This document shows, piece by piece, positions 1 to 11,100 of a stretch of DNA of 64,000 nt (its first letter is position 1; every line of letters starts with the position of its first letter). The DNA lies in NCBI RefSeq assembly GCF_040054535.1, contig NC_090785.1, forward strand, positions 20,775,001 to 20,839,000, given 5' to 3'. The translations under genes and the position numbers were made by a program. Source of the DNA: Antennarius striatus. Taxonomy: Eukaryota; Chordata; Actinopteri; Lophiiformes; Antennariidae. The notes below the pieces were generated by a model. The model was not told the origin of the DNA, searched no databases, and worked only from the letters and a program-made list of their open reading frames with translations.

Positions 1-396
1 ACAGACAGCGAACGCAGTGAAACTAAGGACCGGGCTCAACAGAAACTACTGGACAATATCCCAGGTAGCGTGTCAAAACACAGATGCTAGCTACATATCT
101 TAAAATGTGGATTGTCTACATTAGAATGTGATCCTTTCTATTAGATGCTCTAGCAAATCTAGTTGGACAGCAGAATGCCCGCTATGGAATCATTAAGATC
201 TTCAATGCACTGCAGGAGGCCAATGCTAACAAACATCTTCTCTATGTAAGAACTATATTTGCTATGTTTTACAGTACCTAACAGATTTTATGGAATTCCT
301 GTCATGAGTTTGTTTTGTTGTCTTTGTCAGGTATTGATTGAAATGTTACTGAAGGAAGTGTGTCCTGAACTCAGAGCAGAGGTGGACAACTTCTGA
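1..396 (+). CDS. snx25: Sorting nexin, SNX25-like, C-terminal exons (partial)
   Basis: Three final exons are visible: 1-64, 145-245 and 331-396 (stop TGA at 394-396), joined by GT/AG introns in matching phase. They encode about 76 residues reading ...RAQQKLLDNIP, LVGQQNARYGIIKIFNALQ, then KHLLY and VLIEMLLKEVCPEL. This fits, from memory, the C-terminal nexin domain of SNX25, a PXA-RGS-PX-nexin-C protein of endosomal membranes. The upstream exons (PXA, RGS, PX) lie to the left of the window, so domain order cannot be checked. SNX13, SNX14 and SNX19 are the alternatives. I prefer SNX25 because of the LVGQQNAR and ANKHLLY strings and because SNX25 and TRAPPC11 both lie in human 4q35. The gene runs toward CSPP1 on the same strand. 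Confidence 0.8.
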
Positions 397-1168
397 GCAC
401 ACGTCTCAGCCTTCTTACTGAGTCTGGATGTCGTTGGGTTACCTGCAGCTCACCTGTCCTAAGCTGCCAGGCTGGAGGATGGATGGCTGTTGGGTTGAAC
501 TTCAACAGGAAGCAGTTGTGTTGGTCGGAGTTACACGCTGATTCTGTTGGTAGGACTTTGCTGTGAAATTATGAAAAGTTGGGCTGACGCCAGACTGAAC
601 TGGATGTTGTTTGACTTCGGTGTGGTACAGCTCTAAAAGTGGAATAAACCGCCAACTTGTTTCTCTTCCATTCCTCTGAAAGCTGAATAACTAGATAGAT
701 CACATCTGTTCCCAAAGGTTGACATTCACACAAGAACATACAGTAGTTTTGATCACATGTGACCAACGGCTGCAGTTTATTTCTTTTTTTTTTGAGTACC
801 GCTGGGACATCAGCTCTGTACCACTACAAATTAAGAAGAAATTTGTGTTCCTGTGCGCAAGCATAAAGTGTGACAAGGTGAGGTAATAATAATGGGTGAA
901 AGTCAACAACTTGTTTGTTTGTGGATGTTATATAAAGACCTCGATTTAACACGGCAGAGACCACGAGTGTCGATGCCTATGGAACTCTGAACATTCCTCC
1001 TACAAGCGACTTGAGCAAAACACTTGTATTCTGTGATTCTTGTTAAGGCTTATAATTGTGCAATATAATGTCATGTAAAAGTAATTGTGATGATTTTATT
1101 TATGATTATTATTAATAGATTTTATTTTTACCAAAAATTCTTTAGAGAGGATCTATAAAAGCAATAAA
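397..1168 (+). other. SNX25-like 3' UTR with poly(A) signal
   Basis: AT-rich, non-coding sequence follows the stop codon. A canonical AATAAA lies at 1163-1168, a plausible 3' end for the sorting nexin transcript. No long ORF or repeat is recognised here. Confidence 0.5.
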
Positions 1169-1737
1169 TTGCAAACAAACCATTGTGGCTGTTGAATTTC
1201 TTGAAATAGTCCTACTGCTGACTGTAATATTTATAATGTGATATTATCTATAAATCTTTTGTGTAGTGGTTCGCACCTGGAGTGTACCGTGGCTCCCTCC
1301 CCAAATCTGCTAGATTACACTTCAGTGAGATGAATGTAGTTTTTCAAATTCAAATAATTTAGAAACAGACACTACAACTTCTTAGAGTAAAAGAGGTTCA
1401 TGAACCTAATTTTTTAAAAACAATTGTGGAGCCATGTTTTTTTTCACGAAACTGTTGTGAAATGTTTTACAGTTGCACGAGTACTTGAATGCAACACGTG
1501 TTCCACACAGGGTGGGTTGGGTCTGGAGGGTTCGCGTCACCGGTTTTACTGACCTACAGAACCGACAAGCTAGAGAGAGTCAGTCCAAACACAAGAAGTG
1601 TGATGCTCTGCCTTCAAAGTAAGCATACAACGTCGTAGGAGAGAGATGGCTGTGTCGAACAGAACGGCGAAAATTTCCATTGTCCTTAAAACAAATATAC
1701 TTCTGTTACACACACTGTTGTTATATTTCAATCAGTC

Positions 1738-1930
1738 AAGTTTTATTTATATTAAAGCGTTTAATAATGGCAACAGACATTTCAAAGCGCTTTAACAGAG
1801 AGAGAAACCCAACTGAACCCTCCAGAGCAAGCATAACCAACAGTGGTGGGGAAAAACTCACTCGGTGAGGAAGAAACTCTGGGCAGGACCCAGACTCTTT
1901 TGGGCAGCCATCCGCCTTGACCGATTTCAA
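1738..1930 (+). repeat. Dispersed repeat 'element C' (SINE-like)
   Basis: This stretch (TTTATTTATATTAAAGCG ... CATTTCAAAGCGCTTTAACAG ... GGCAGGACCCAGACTC) matches, piece by piece, fragments at 34166-34188, 35016-35090, 35528-35587 and 35878-35945. The copy here is uninterrupted and so serves as the reference for the broken copy. It resembles a very common teleost repeat whose other copies end in ATCA/TTGA microsatellites. Its class is not certain. 1169-1737 around it holds nothing recognised. Confidence 0.6.
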
Positions 1931-2100
1931 TCGTGGGATCATTTTGGAAATACAAGTGACTGAAAAATCTAATTATTTTCATATAATTCGTTTTTTTATT
2001 CAGCAAAAGTGATTATAATAACTGAATGAAGAATATGTGAAAAGTGCTTTACGGTCCAGGGTAAAATCATATCAAAGACTAAACCAGTTTGTGTGAAGAG

Positions 2101-2373
2101 TGTGAAGCCGCCTCACAAAACGGCGGACCCGGGTTCGAGTCCCGCCCTGTGCGGAGTTCGCATGCTCTCCCCGTGTCTGCGTGGGTCTCTCCTGGTTCTC
2201 CGGCTTCCTCCCACCTCCAAAAGCGCTTCAGGTTGATTGGCCGTTCCAAAATTGCCCGTAGGAATGTGTGTGTGTGCCCGGAGTGACCCCCGCTTCACAC
2301 CCTATGCTGCCGAGATAGGCTCCGTCTCCCCGTGACCCGATACAGCGGTGGTAATCTGAAGATGACTGACTGG
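2101..2373 (+). repeat. tRNA-derived SINE, family A
   Basis: The head carries a pol III box B-like GGTTCGAGTCCCGC. The body has the conserved segments TCTCCCCGTGTCTGCGTGGG and GGTTGATTGGCCG, and the tail reads ATAGGCTCCGTCTCC ... AGCGGTGGTAAT. The same unit recurs at 8284, 27056, 31360, 42695, 45722/46112, 52735 and 57022. The box A end is truncated here. It is not a functional tRNA: it has no acceptor stem and is fused to a long unrelated body. Confidence 0.75.
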
Positions 2374-2689
2374 TTGGTCAAACCCACCTTCACCCTAATA
2401 GGTCAACACGCTGCTGAACAAGGAACGTTAATGCAATCATAGGAAACAGTCATACTTTCATAACATTAACATAAAACTGATATTTCATAGAAAATATAAA
2501 ACTTTTTTCTACAACATATTTTCAAATGTCTTTGATTTGATGCATAAGTCAGATAAAACTGAACACATGTACATGTTGTCTTGGTCCCTAACACATAGAA
2601 ACACCAAATCCTCTCACCAACAGTGTGTGAACAACTTTTTGCTGCAGGTCGTTCAGTCAAACATCACTTTATTCTGAAACCTGGAACCG

Positions 2690-2771
2690 GAAGTAGAGAA
2701 ATACAACGAACCCTAGTGAGTGTGGTCGGCACGGCGCTGCCGCCACAAATTGCAGCCAAACAGCGGCAGCG
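2690..2771 (+). other. cspp1: Candidate CSPP1 5' non-coding first exon and promoter side
   Basis: A GC-richer patch (GTGTGGTCGGCACGGCGCTGCC) ends at a good donor (GCG|GTAGGT, about 2771/2772) upstream of the first coding exon at 5154. The sequence has no ATG-led frame into CSPP1, as expected for a 5' UTR exon. The left boundary is a guess. RNA evidence would fix the start site. Confidence 0.4.
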
Positions 2772-3297
2772 GTAGGTTTTTAGTGAGTGAGTACAACACT
2801 GGCATTATCTTCAGTAACTAAGGAGCTGCTCATTAACTACACGTAGTTGTCCCTGTTTCTTTGTCATTGCAATTGGTTTTACTTTGAGTCATTCCTTGTA
2901 AGGCTAACAAGCTAGCTAATGTCAGCCTAGGACTGGACAAGCTACGATACTATTAGCCTATATAACCTGCTGCGCTACTTATCTGACATATTCCTACTGT
3001 TTGCATTGGTGTCGTCATCAGCTAATTGCTAAGCTGGTGTAGCTGTTTGTTTGCAGTGGGACGCTAACGTGTTGCCTGACAACTAATCATTAAAGAGACA
3101 GGAGCGTTGTTATGATCTGATACTAACCTGCATCACTGACATGTGGCTGTAACGTGTTTCTCACTGTTTAAGGTCACCAAAGCTATTGTTTAAAGACGCT
3201 GGGCAGCCAATATGCTGCTTAAACCCCTACATTGATTATAGATTGGTAGAGTGAACGTTTATGTTGCCTTATACTGTATACTGCCTGTCACACACTC

Positions 3298-4434
3298 TCA
3301 TGTTTTGTTGAAGCAGAAATCGATGTCCTCTTTTTCATTGATCCATGTTTCAGACATTAATGATATTGAATGGTTTTTCAACTGTTCTATGTGTCCAAAA
3401 TTGGTGTAGAGGCTCCTACTGTTGAAGTGATTCTCTTGTACCGATCTTTGGTTGTTTATACCGGTAACTCTTGTCCATTCTGTTATTGTAGAAGTTGTCT
3501 GGGTCAATAATTCCATTTAGGTCAGTCAAGGCATTATCTACAAATGTATCAACTCCAAACTACTACCATGCTCAACATTTCTCTCGTTAAGATCTTTCAT
3601 TTCTTTAGACCGAACAGAGATGTCAATTTTCTGCTGTGCTGTAGTTACAGTTGATATTTTTTGCTTTACCTTATTGATCATATTTCGCCGTTCCTTGGCA
3701 CTCCTGATCATCATTGTTCTCATTTGCTCCAGAAAGCCCCTTTGTTTTGATCCTGCAGTTATTCATCCAGGTGCTGTCGATCAGCCCATTCCTCTTCAGT
3801 TGACGAGCCTTTTTGACAATATCAACATTCTTTTTAATGAGATTCTCATTAATGAAGACATTTTTTCCTCTCAGTTCGAAGCCTTGTTCCAGAAGAGCAA
3901 TCTTATGCTCACGGCTATAGAATTTTATCAACACTGCAGGTGGTCTCCTACCCCAGTTGGCAATAGATATGTCTCAATCTGGTCCAGATCAATAGTTATC
4001 TCCAGATCTCTGAGTTGAGAAATCACCTGTCGCTCCACAGTCTCACTGTCAGTGATGTTTTCAGTATCCTCTCCACTTCCCCTGCCCACAGCATGTGCAT
4101 AAGTACCCAGCTTGGTTTTGATGCCAGTGATGATCACATCATTCATGCAAATGCTTTGCTCCAAATCATCCAGTCTTTGTTGTCCCTGTTCCAGGACAAC
4201 AATGCAATGGTCTTTTTCTTCCATATCTTTCAACATTTGCTTCATCACAATGCGTTCCGCATTGGTTCATGTTCCTATAACTCTTCTACAGAAGGGGAGA
4301 TACGGTCTACAGTAGCAGTGCCTGACCTTTTTTACGCCACAGGCCAGTTTCATCTGAGACAATATTTTCATGGACTGACCTTCATTTGCTCTGTAATTGT
4401 TAATGACGCCAGGATGGCTGTAATCTAATAAGAA
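3298..4434 (-). mobile_element. LINE fragment: ORF1 and start of ORF2 (decayed)
   Basis: On the minus strand, broken frames read as an ORF1: 4248-3928 contains a leucine-rich/coiled stretch and ICMNDVIITGIKTKL, and 3934-3671 contains FYSREHKIALLEQGFELRGK, then NVFINENLIKKNVDIVKKAR. These resemble the ORF1 RNA-binding region of fish CR1/L2-like LINEs. At 3447-3340 an endonuclease start follows (SRSLYTNFGHI ... SETWINEKED). The element then stops, so the 5' half is kept and the reverse transcriptase is gone. This is unusual for LINEs, which normally lose the 5' end. It sits in CSPP1 intron 1 in antisense orientation. Confidence 0.7.
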
Positions 4435-4499
4435 ATCACTGCCGTGGTCTTATGTTAAATAAAGACATCAACAGACAATTAACAACCTTTTGTTCATAA

Positions 4500-4960
4500 A
4501 TGGATAATCAACGTCTCGGTAGAGGAAATCTAGGTGCAGCAACAGTGTGTTTTCAAAGAAGGAGGTCAGCTGACTACCTGAATATACTGAAAGACCAGGT
4601 TATTACATCATTGGATTTTTTTCTTCCCCGATGGCATGGGCATATTGCAAGATGACAATGCCAGGATTCACTCTTTCTGAAATTGTGAAAGAGTGGTTTG
4701 GGGAGCATGAGACATCATTTTAATACATGGATTCGCCACAACAGAGTCCAGACCTGAACCCCATTGAGAATCAGTGGGATGTGCTGGAAAAGACTTTGCC
4801 TAGCGGTCAGGTCCCACCAACATCAATGCAAGATCTTGATGAAAAAATAATCACTGGATGGAAATAATTCTTGTGATATTGCAGTAGCTTATCAAAATAA
4901 TGTCACAAGGAATGTATGCTGTAATCAAAGGTGGTCCAACAAAATATGAGAGTGTGACTT
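4500..4960 (+). mobile_element. Tc1/mariner-like transposase fossil
   Basis: Across frameshifts the + strand reads DGMGILQDDNARIHS, then IVKEWFGEHET, then QQSPDLNPIENQWDVLEK and GQVPPTSMQDLDEK. QDDNA and the SPDLNPIE block are the second and third catalytic segments of Tc1/mariner/IS630-type DDE transposases. In-frame stops and the missing N-terminal DNA-binding domain make it dead. It lies in CSPP1 intron 1. Confidence 0.7.
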
Positions 4961-5161
4961 TTTTTGTTGGCAACTGCAAGCAATGTAACAGTCACTAAGA
5001 ATGGCTGTTTTAAGACTATACCTGTACATTTGTGTGTCTATGGGACACAGCTGAACACCTTTAGTAATTGTCCATTAAGAATGTACTAGGTCTTGTATTC
5101 TTTTAGCAGTCTTTCATTATTTCATGCTCTATTAAAAATGCTGTCTGCTGCAGCGGTGAAC

Positions 5162-8100
5162 ATGAACAATCAGGTCAGTTTGGAGATGGATGACGAGCTG
5201 GAAAACTTCCTCAGGGAGAGGAAGGCGAGGGTGGCCGAAGATAAAGCCAGATTAGAACAAGACCCTCCTTACATGGAAATGAAGGTGTGTGGTGTGGGTG
5301 AAGTGAGATTGTGAGTCATATGAAGTCGGGATTCTGGATAATCTGATTGACCACCTGTTGACATGTAGAATTATTAAGATGAAGGTTAACCCAACGAAGT
5401 GTATTTAACAATGGAAAAAATGATAAAACAAGGTGGCGATATGACAGACAGCATGTAACTACTACCATATGTAGTTTAATAGTCATTTAGTGCTTGGAAA
5501 TGTAAAGTGATTATTGTGTCGATTAAATATAGCTTTTAATCACCGTCTCTTTGACAAACAGGTGCACGGCAACAGAGACTACAAGTCCAGGCCAAAAGAG
5601 AACATCCCTCCCAAGTCAACAGCTCAAGAGAAAGGTGAAATACCTGAACATTTCCTTCATGATAAAGTGCTACATTCAACAGAAAAAATCCATTCAAGTT
5701 TTTGTCTCATTTTTCATGGGATAAACATAGCAAGGCCTGAAAGATTTAAAGTCATTTTACTCACCACAAAACCCATTTTTGACAGATTTTTACCAGATAT
5801 TTGTCAAAATCAGTGTTGGCGTGTGCTTCTATTTCCAAGACAAATCAAGTTAGCTGTTGGGGTGAACACCATTTGTCACATGAAGTGTGAGACATTTGTG
5901 CAGTAAATTCTTTGTGTAAAATAACTACAGCATTAGCGCTTTTGGCAGCTGGTCCAGGTGATGGATGATGAGATTCTGAGCTTTCATGGTTACACATGGT
6001 CTGATGTTATGAGGCTGGTTGTGTGGAATGCCAAATCCTCCTGGAAATATTTGAGGAACGTCATTTGAGCAACGTTTGTCAGAGTAGATGTTGTTTATAC
6101 TGTCTTAGCTGACCTTTGACGTTGTTTTTGAATATAACTGTTGGGTGTGCTTTGTCAGTAGAGAGTTCCATCATGGGCCTCCCCCTTGGTGTCGAGTACG
6201 AGAGAAAGAAACAGAGGCTTCGGGAGGAGTTACGCATGGACTACAGGCAATACATGGATCAGGTGACAATCACACACTTCCTTGTTTACTTGTGTTTTGT
6301 TGTACACAAACTGGCTTAGAGGCCCTTTCAAACTTGGCTTTGACAAAATTGTATCATAGTTTTAGTTTGAAGGTAGATGTGGCGTCAAATATTGTGGCAG
6401 TCATGTAACCCATGTCTGGTGGTAGGGACACATGACATGTTTTTTACTGCCAGACCATATCCTTTTTGCTGGATATGTTGTTAATGAAGAAAAAAAAAAG
6501 AACAAAGCAGACCTAGAATTTAATTATCATTAACCTGGTGCTCAGAATTGACATCATATGTGGGAATAATTTATTGTAAAGGTAGGTATTGCTGACACAT
6601 ACACAGCCTCCGTCCAAGGATCTGCAACTGGTAGATATTCTCAGCAGCTTTAGCTCAGTCCCGACGTAAACACATCTCATTTGGTGGGTCTGGATTTCCA
6701 CAAGAGCAAAGTCACCATGTTTTAATTGTGACTAAAATGTTTTATGTCACAGAAAAAGCAACTTGCAAAGCCTGGACCGTTAATTCACCTCAGTAATGGG
6801 AGGTCTGTCAAGGTAAGCGCTTTTCTCTGGTAAATTTATCAACTTGAAGACTATCTCTTCAAGTGAACAGAAATTCTATTTCTTATGCAAATCTCTGAAT
6901 TAAAAACTCCCAACTAAAAAAACAAACTGGATGGAGGAGCAGACCTTCGACAGGAATAAGTGACAGATTAATCTACTGAACAAGTGGCTTATATCCTGAA
7001 GGCCCTATGTGCTCCCAAGTGTATAAATAACATCACTGCTTCAGTGTCTCATAACATGTGCTGCAATGACATCACCATGTGATATCAAATGTTAAAAAGA
7101 CTGAAAGCAGCTTCTTTCTGATATAAATCAATTAAAAATCACCTGACAAACAAGTGCTCCACAAGGTTTAAGAGGAAATAACGGGTACAGGGAGGAAGAA
7201 ACTTGTCTGACTAGATGCAGGCTTTTAAGGCAGCAATCAATTAGTTTGTCCTGATGTATAGAGGATTTAATGTTGCCTCACCAGCGTGAAAGTCAAACAC
7301 AAGAAAAATAAGAGCGAAACGAGAAAAATAAGAGCGAAATACGTCGTAACAAAGTTACTGAAAGTTGAAACAACAGGTATTTTAGTGGATGGTAGTGCGT
7401 GCATTCACGTGGCATTTGTTTACACATGGGGGGGAGGGGGTTGATAGAGAGCTCAGAGGCACTTCCAGTAAATCGAGGCATTCTGGGCTGGAAGTGATTT
7501 TTTCCATATTCAATCAAAGATATTGAGGACCACAGATCAATCTGGGGCAAGACATTTCAAATACAGTGTCGCAGGACATCTGGCAACTGAATGAAATGAA
7601 TTTAAAAAAGCATAATATGGGACCTTTTAAAGCAGACTTTACTATCATCTTCCGTCAGCATGGAGTCCAGACGGGTGTTCTTCGTCAGCAGCGCCCCGCC
7701 TCACGCAAAGATGCTTCCACGCTAACAGAAGACAGTAACCACGAGGAGGAGCAGTCACTAGCACCTCCCAGGCATTGTGGCAGGCTGGGGAGACCACTGG
7801 AGGAGCAGGAGAAGCAATGTTTGAAGGAACTGGAGCTGATGGAAGGGGAAAGGCACAGACACACAGGGGTTGATCTAAAAATTGAGAAGAGACGATCCAG
7901 TAAACCTGGTGGCAGGTACTTGAAGGAATTTGTGTGTTGTTTGTTTTTGTGTGCCTGTTTTTTGTGCCTGTTGAGTTTATTTTCTTCTTCTTTTTTCTAG
8001 AGAGAAGAAGGAGAATCCAAGAGATTCCAGAGGAAGCAGGAGATCGAAGGCACTGACGAATCACAACGATGAGGAGTTTGCCACTGGACTGAAAATCGGT

Positions 8101-11100
8101 TAGAGAAAATTTAGCATTTTGATAGTCGTGATGTTGGAATAAGATTATTTGAACATTTTGTTTTGAATTCAAAGTCCAGCATTTAATGAAAAAGGAATTG
8201 CTCCGATCATAATAAATTTTTAATTGGTATAAATTAAATGTTGCTTTTAGAATTATTGACAGATTATTTTGGATTTTGGGCGTCACAGTGGCGCAGTGGG
8301 TGGGATTGTTGCCACAGAACAAGAAGGTTCTTGGTTTGATTGAAGGCAAAACTTTTGCAAAGAAATGACGTTTCCTTGTGTCTCATCTTCAAGGAGCGTT
8401 AGACACCGAAGATTACCAACGGAGGAAAAAGGAGCGCTACAGACAGGAACTGGAGGAGCAGATTGCTGAACAGCACAGGAACAGGAAGAGGTACTAGAGA
8501 TCCTTGTCCTAGTGAAATGAAACATAGTATCAAATGTGTAACTCTGTTAAACTACTTTATATGTGTTTATGTTGTAGGGAGAAAGATCTGGAGCTGAAAG
8601 TTGCCGCAACAGGAGTTAATGATCCAGAGAAGCAGGTTGGCTGACCAGTCACAAGAAAGAAGACTTGATTATCTAATGTCTGAGATCACATTGACTGACA
8701 AAAGGGTCTTTTACTCTTCAGTTAAATTTGTATATCAAATGAGTGTGTGATATTTGTGTCACAGCTCACAAGGACAATGCAGTATTGCAAAATCTGATGA
8801 AAGTTTTTATCCCATTTTTCCCTTTTGATTAAAAATATATGACAAAAGTACAGCTGAGGGGAGATATCAAAGTGATCTTAAGCATAAGCTGCGTAGAGCA
8901 GATTTATCTTCTCATTGTGTTGATCCACAAACCAGCTGGACCGAATCAGACAGTTCGGTCTGAGCAGGAGGAAACCTCCTCGGGGTTCGGAGTCTTCAAC
9001 AACAGCAGAGGATGAACCATCGTCCAGAGGAGCAGCTAACAATGAGAGGACAGGTGTTGGAGACAGAGCGCTGCCCCCTCTGGAACTGCCCCACATGGCC
9101 TTCCAGTCTCCTCTGCTGCAGTACAGCTCCTATCTAGACGGTGGTGGTCGGTCTCCTACCACCCAGTCTGGTGTACCCCCCTTGCCCAGATCCATTGACA
9201 TTCCCAGGTATGATTGAAAGCTAAAGCAACCCAGACTGACATAATAAATATTGACTGTTACATGATAAAAAACCTTTTTTTGTTTTGCCAATTGAACACT
9301 TAGTTTAACGCACCAGGAAATGTAGATCATCATCAGCAGAGACTTATTACAACTCTGATTTGCATGTGGTTGATTGAATACTGAACACTAAGTGTGATAT
9401 CACTTTGTGAGCTTGAAGTTGATTTTTATTCGTGTTTGATGCAAATAGTGAATATACAAAACCCAGTATCTTTACCTAACTCTAAACTTTGTCTTCCCAG
9501 AGTCCCTTGGTTCCCTCCAACAACCCTCACTGAAGCTTACAGGAGCCCGTATGGAGAACTTCATCCCTACCTCAGCTCTAGAAACCTGCTCAACCCAAGT
9601 ATGGCCTACTGTAAGCACCACTCTCTGCTGAACGGAGCTTGACATGCTGCACTCCGCACCAAAATGCTTTTAACATATCATTTCACTCTCCAGATGGTCA
9701 CTTGTCTGTTCCTGGTGCTGACCCGCTGATGTCCTACTGGAATGTTCCACCCGTAGGAGCAATGCCCAACCAGTTTGGTGACCACAGCCCTCATAGTCAG
9801 CGCGGTGGGAGCAGCTTCCCTGAGCCTCCAGTCAAGTAAATTCCCCTCTTCACTTCAAGTGCTCTGACTTGGCAGGCAGGGCCAGAAGACTGTTTGCAGT
9901 CATGAGCACTTGGTGATCATGTCAATGTTACTATAACATAAGTCTTTGGGGACAGATCGTAATGAACTGTGGGATTCTTTGACTCAGGGCCAGCAGTGAG
10001 GCTGCTCTGGACTCACAAGTCAAAGTTTTTCCTTCAGAGCGATCCAGATCAGCGAGGGAAAGGATTGTGAGCTACCGGGAGGCACTGAAACAGCAGGTGG
10101 GTCAAACCGATGTGAAAAGCTGCATTAAAATGAATGTGTTCATTTCAAGACTGGGTGAACTATTAAGCCTTCTGACATCATCATGTACAGTATTCTCTCG
10201 CTCATTCGTAAGACTGTAAGTCAACTCTGGACTGCTGACTTAGGGTCAACAGTCCTACTACTTTATATGACTACTAAGTCAAGCAGAGGATGGTTCATCC
10301 TCTACTTGACAACAGTCCAGAGCAATGGAGAGTGTGGAAAAGAGGTGAAGAAGCGTGTACAGGCAGGATGGAACGGGTGGAGAAAAGTGTCAGGTGTGAT
10401 GTGTGATAGAAGAGTTTCAGCAAAAATGAAAGGAAAGGTGTACAAAACTGTGGTGAGACCAGCGATTTTGTTTGGTCTAGAGACAGTGTCACTGAGGAAA
10501 AGACAGGAGACAGAGCTGGAGGTAGCAGAGATGAAGATGCTGAGGTTCTCTCTGGGAGTGACCAGGAAGGTTAGGATCAGGAATGAGTACATCAGAGGAA
10601 CAGCACATGTTAGAGGTTCTGGAGATAAAGTCAGAGAGGCCAGACTGAGATGGTTTGGACATGTCCAGAGGAGAGATAGTGAATATATTGGTAGAAGGAT
10701 GCTGAGTTTTGAACTGCCAGGCAGGAGGCCTAGAGGAAGACAGAAGAGGAGGTTTATGGATGTAGTGAAAGGGGACATGAAGGTAGTTGGTGTGAGAGAA
10801 GAGGATGCAGAAGACAGGGTTAGATGTTGGCAATTGATTCGCTGTGGTGACCCCTGAAGGGAAAAGCCGAAAGGAAAAGAAGATTTGTGCTTCGAGATAC
10901 GCGGCTTGACTACGTAACTCATTTTTTAAATTACATACAGTAATACCTCGTGTTTTTGCACTTCAAGATGCCCGGCTTCATCTCATTTTTAGTAAGTAGT
11001 CACGTGATACCATATGCGCATACTATTGGCTGACAGCATCTGGAAGTGTGCTGCGTTCCGTGCTTCAAACAATCTATAATACTGTGGGAAAAGGTAATAC

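Noticed and set aside
3620..4428. Plus-strand ORFs of 132 and 137 codons
   Set aside because: They are shadows of the antisense LINE ORF1, whose minus-strand frames give recognisable blocks.
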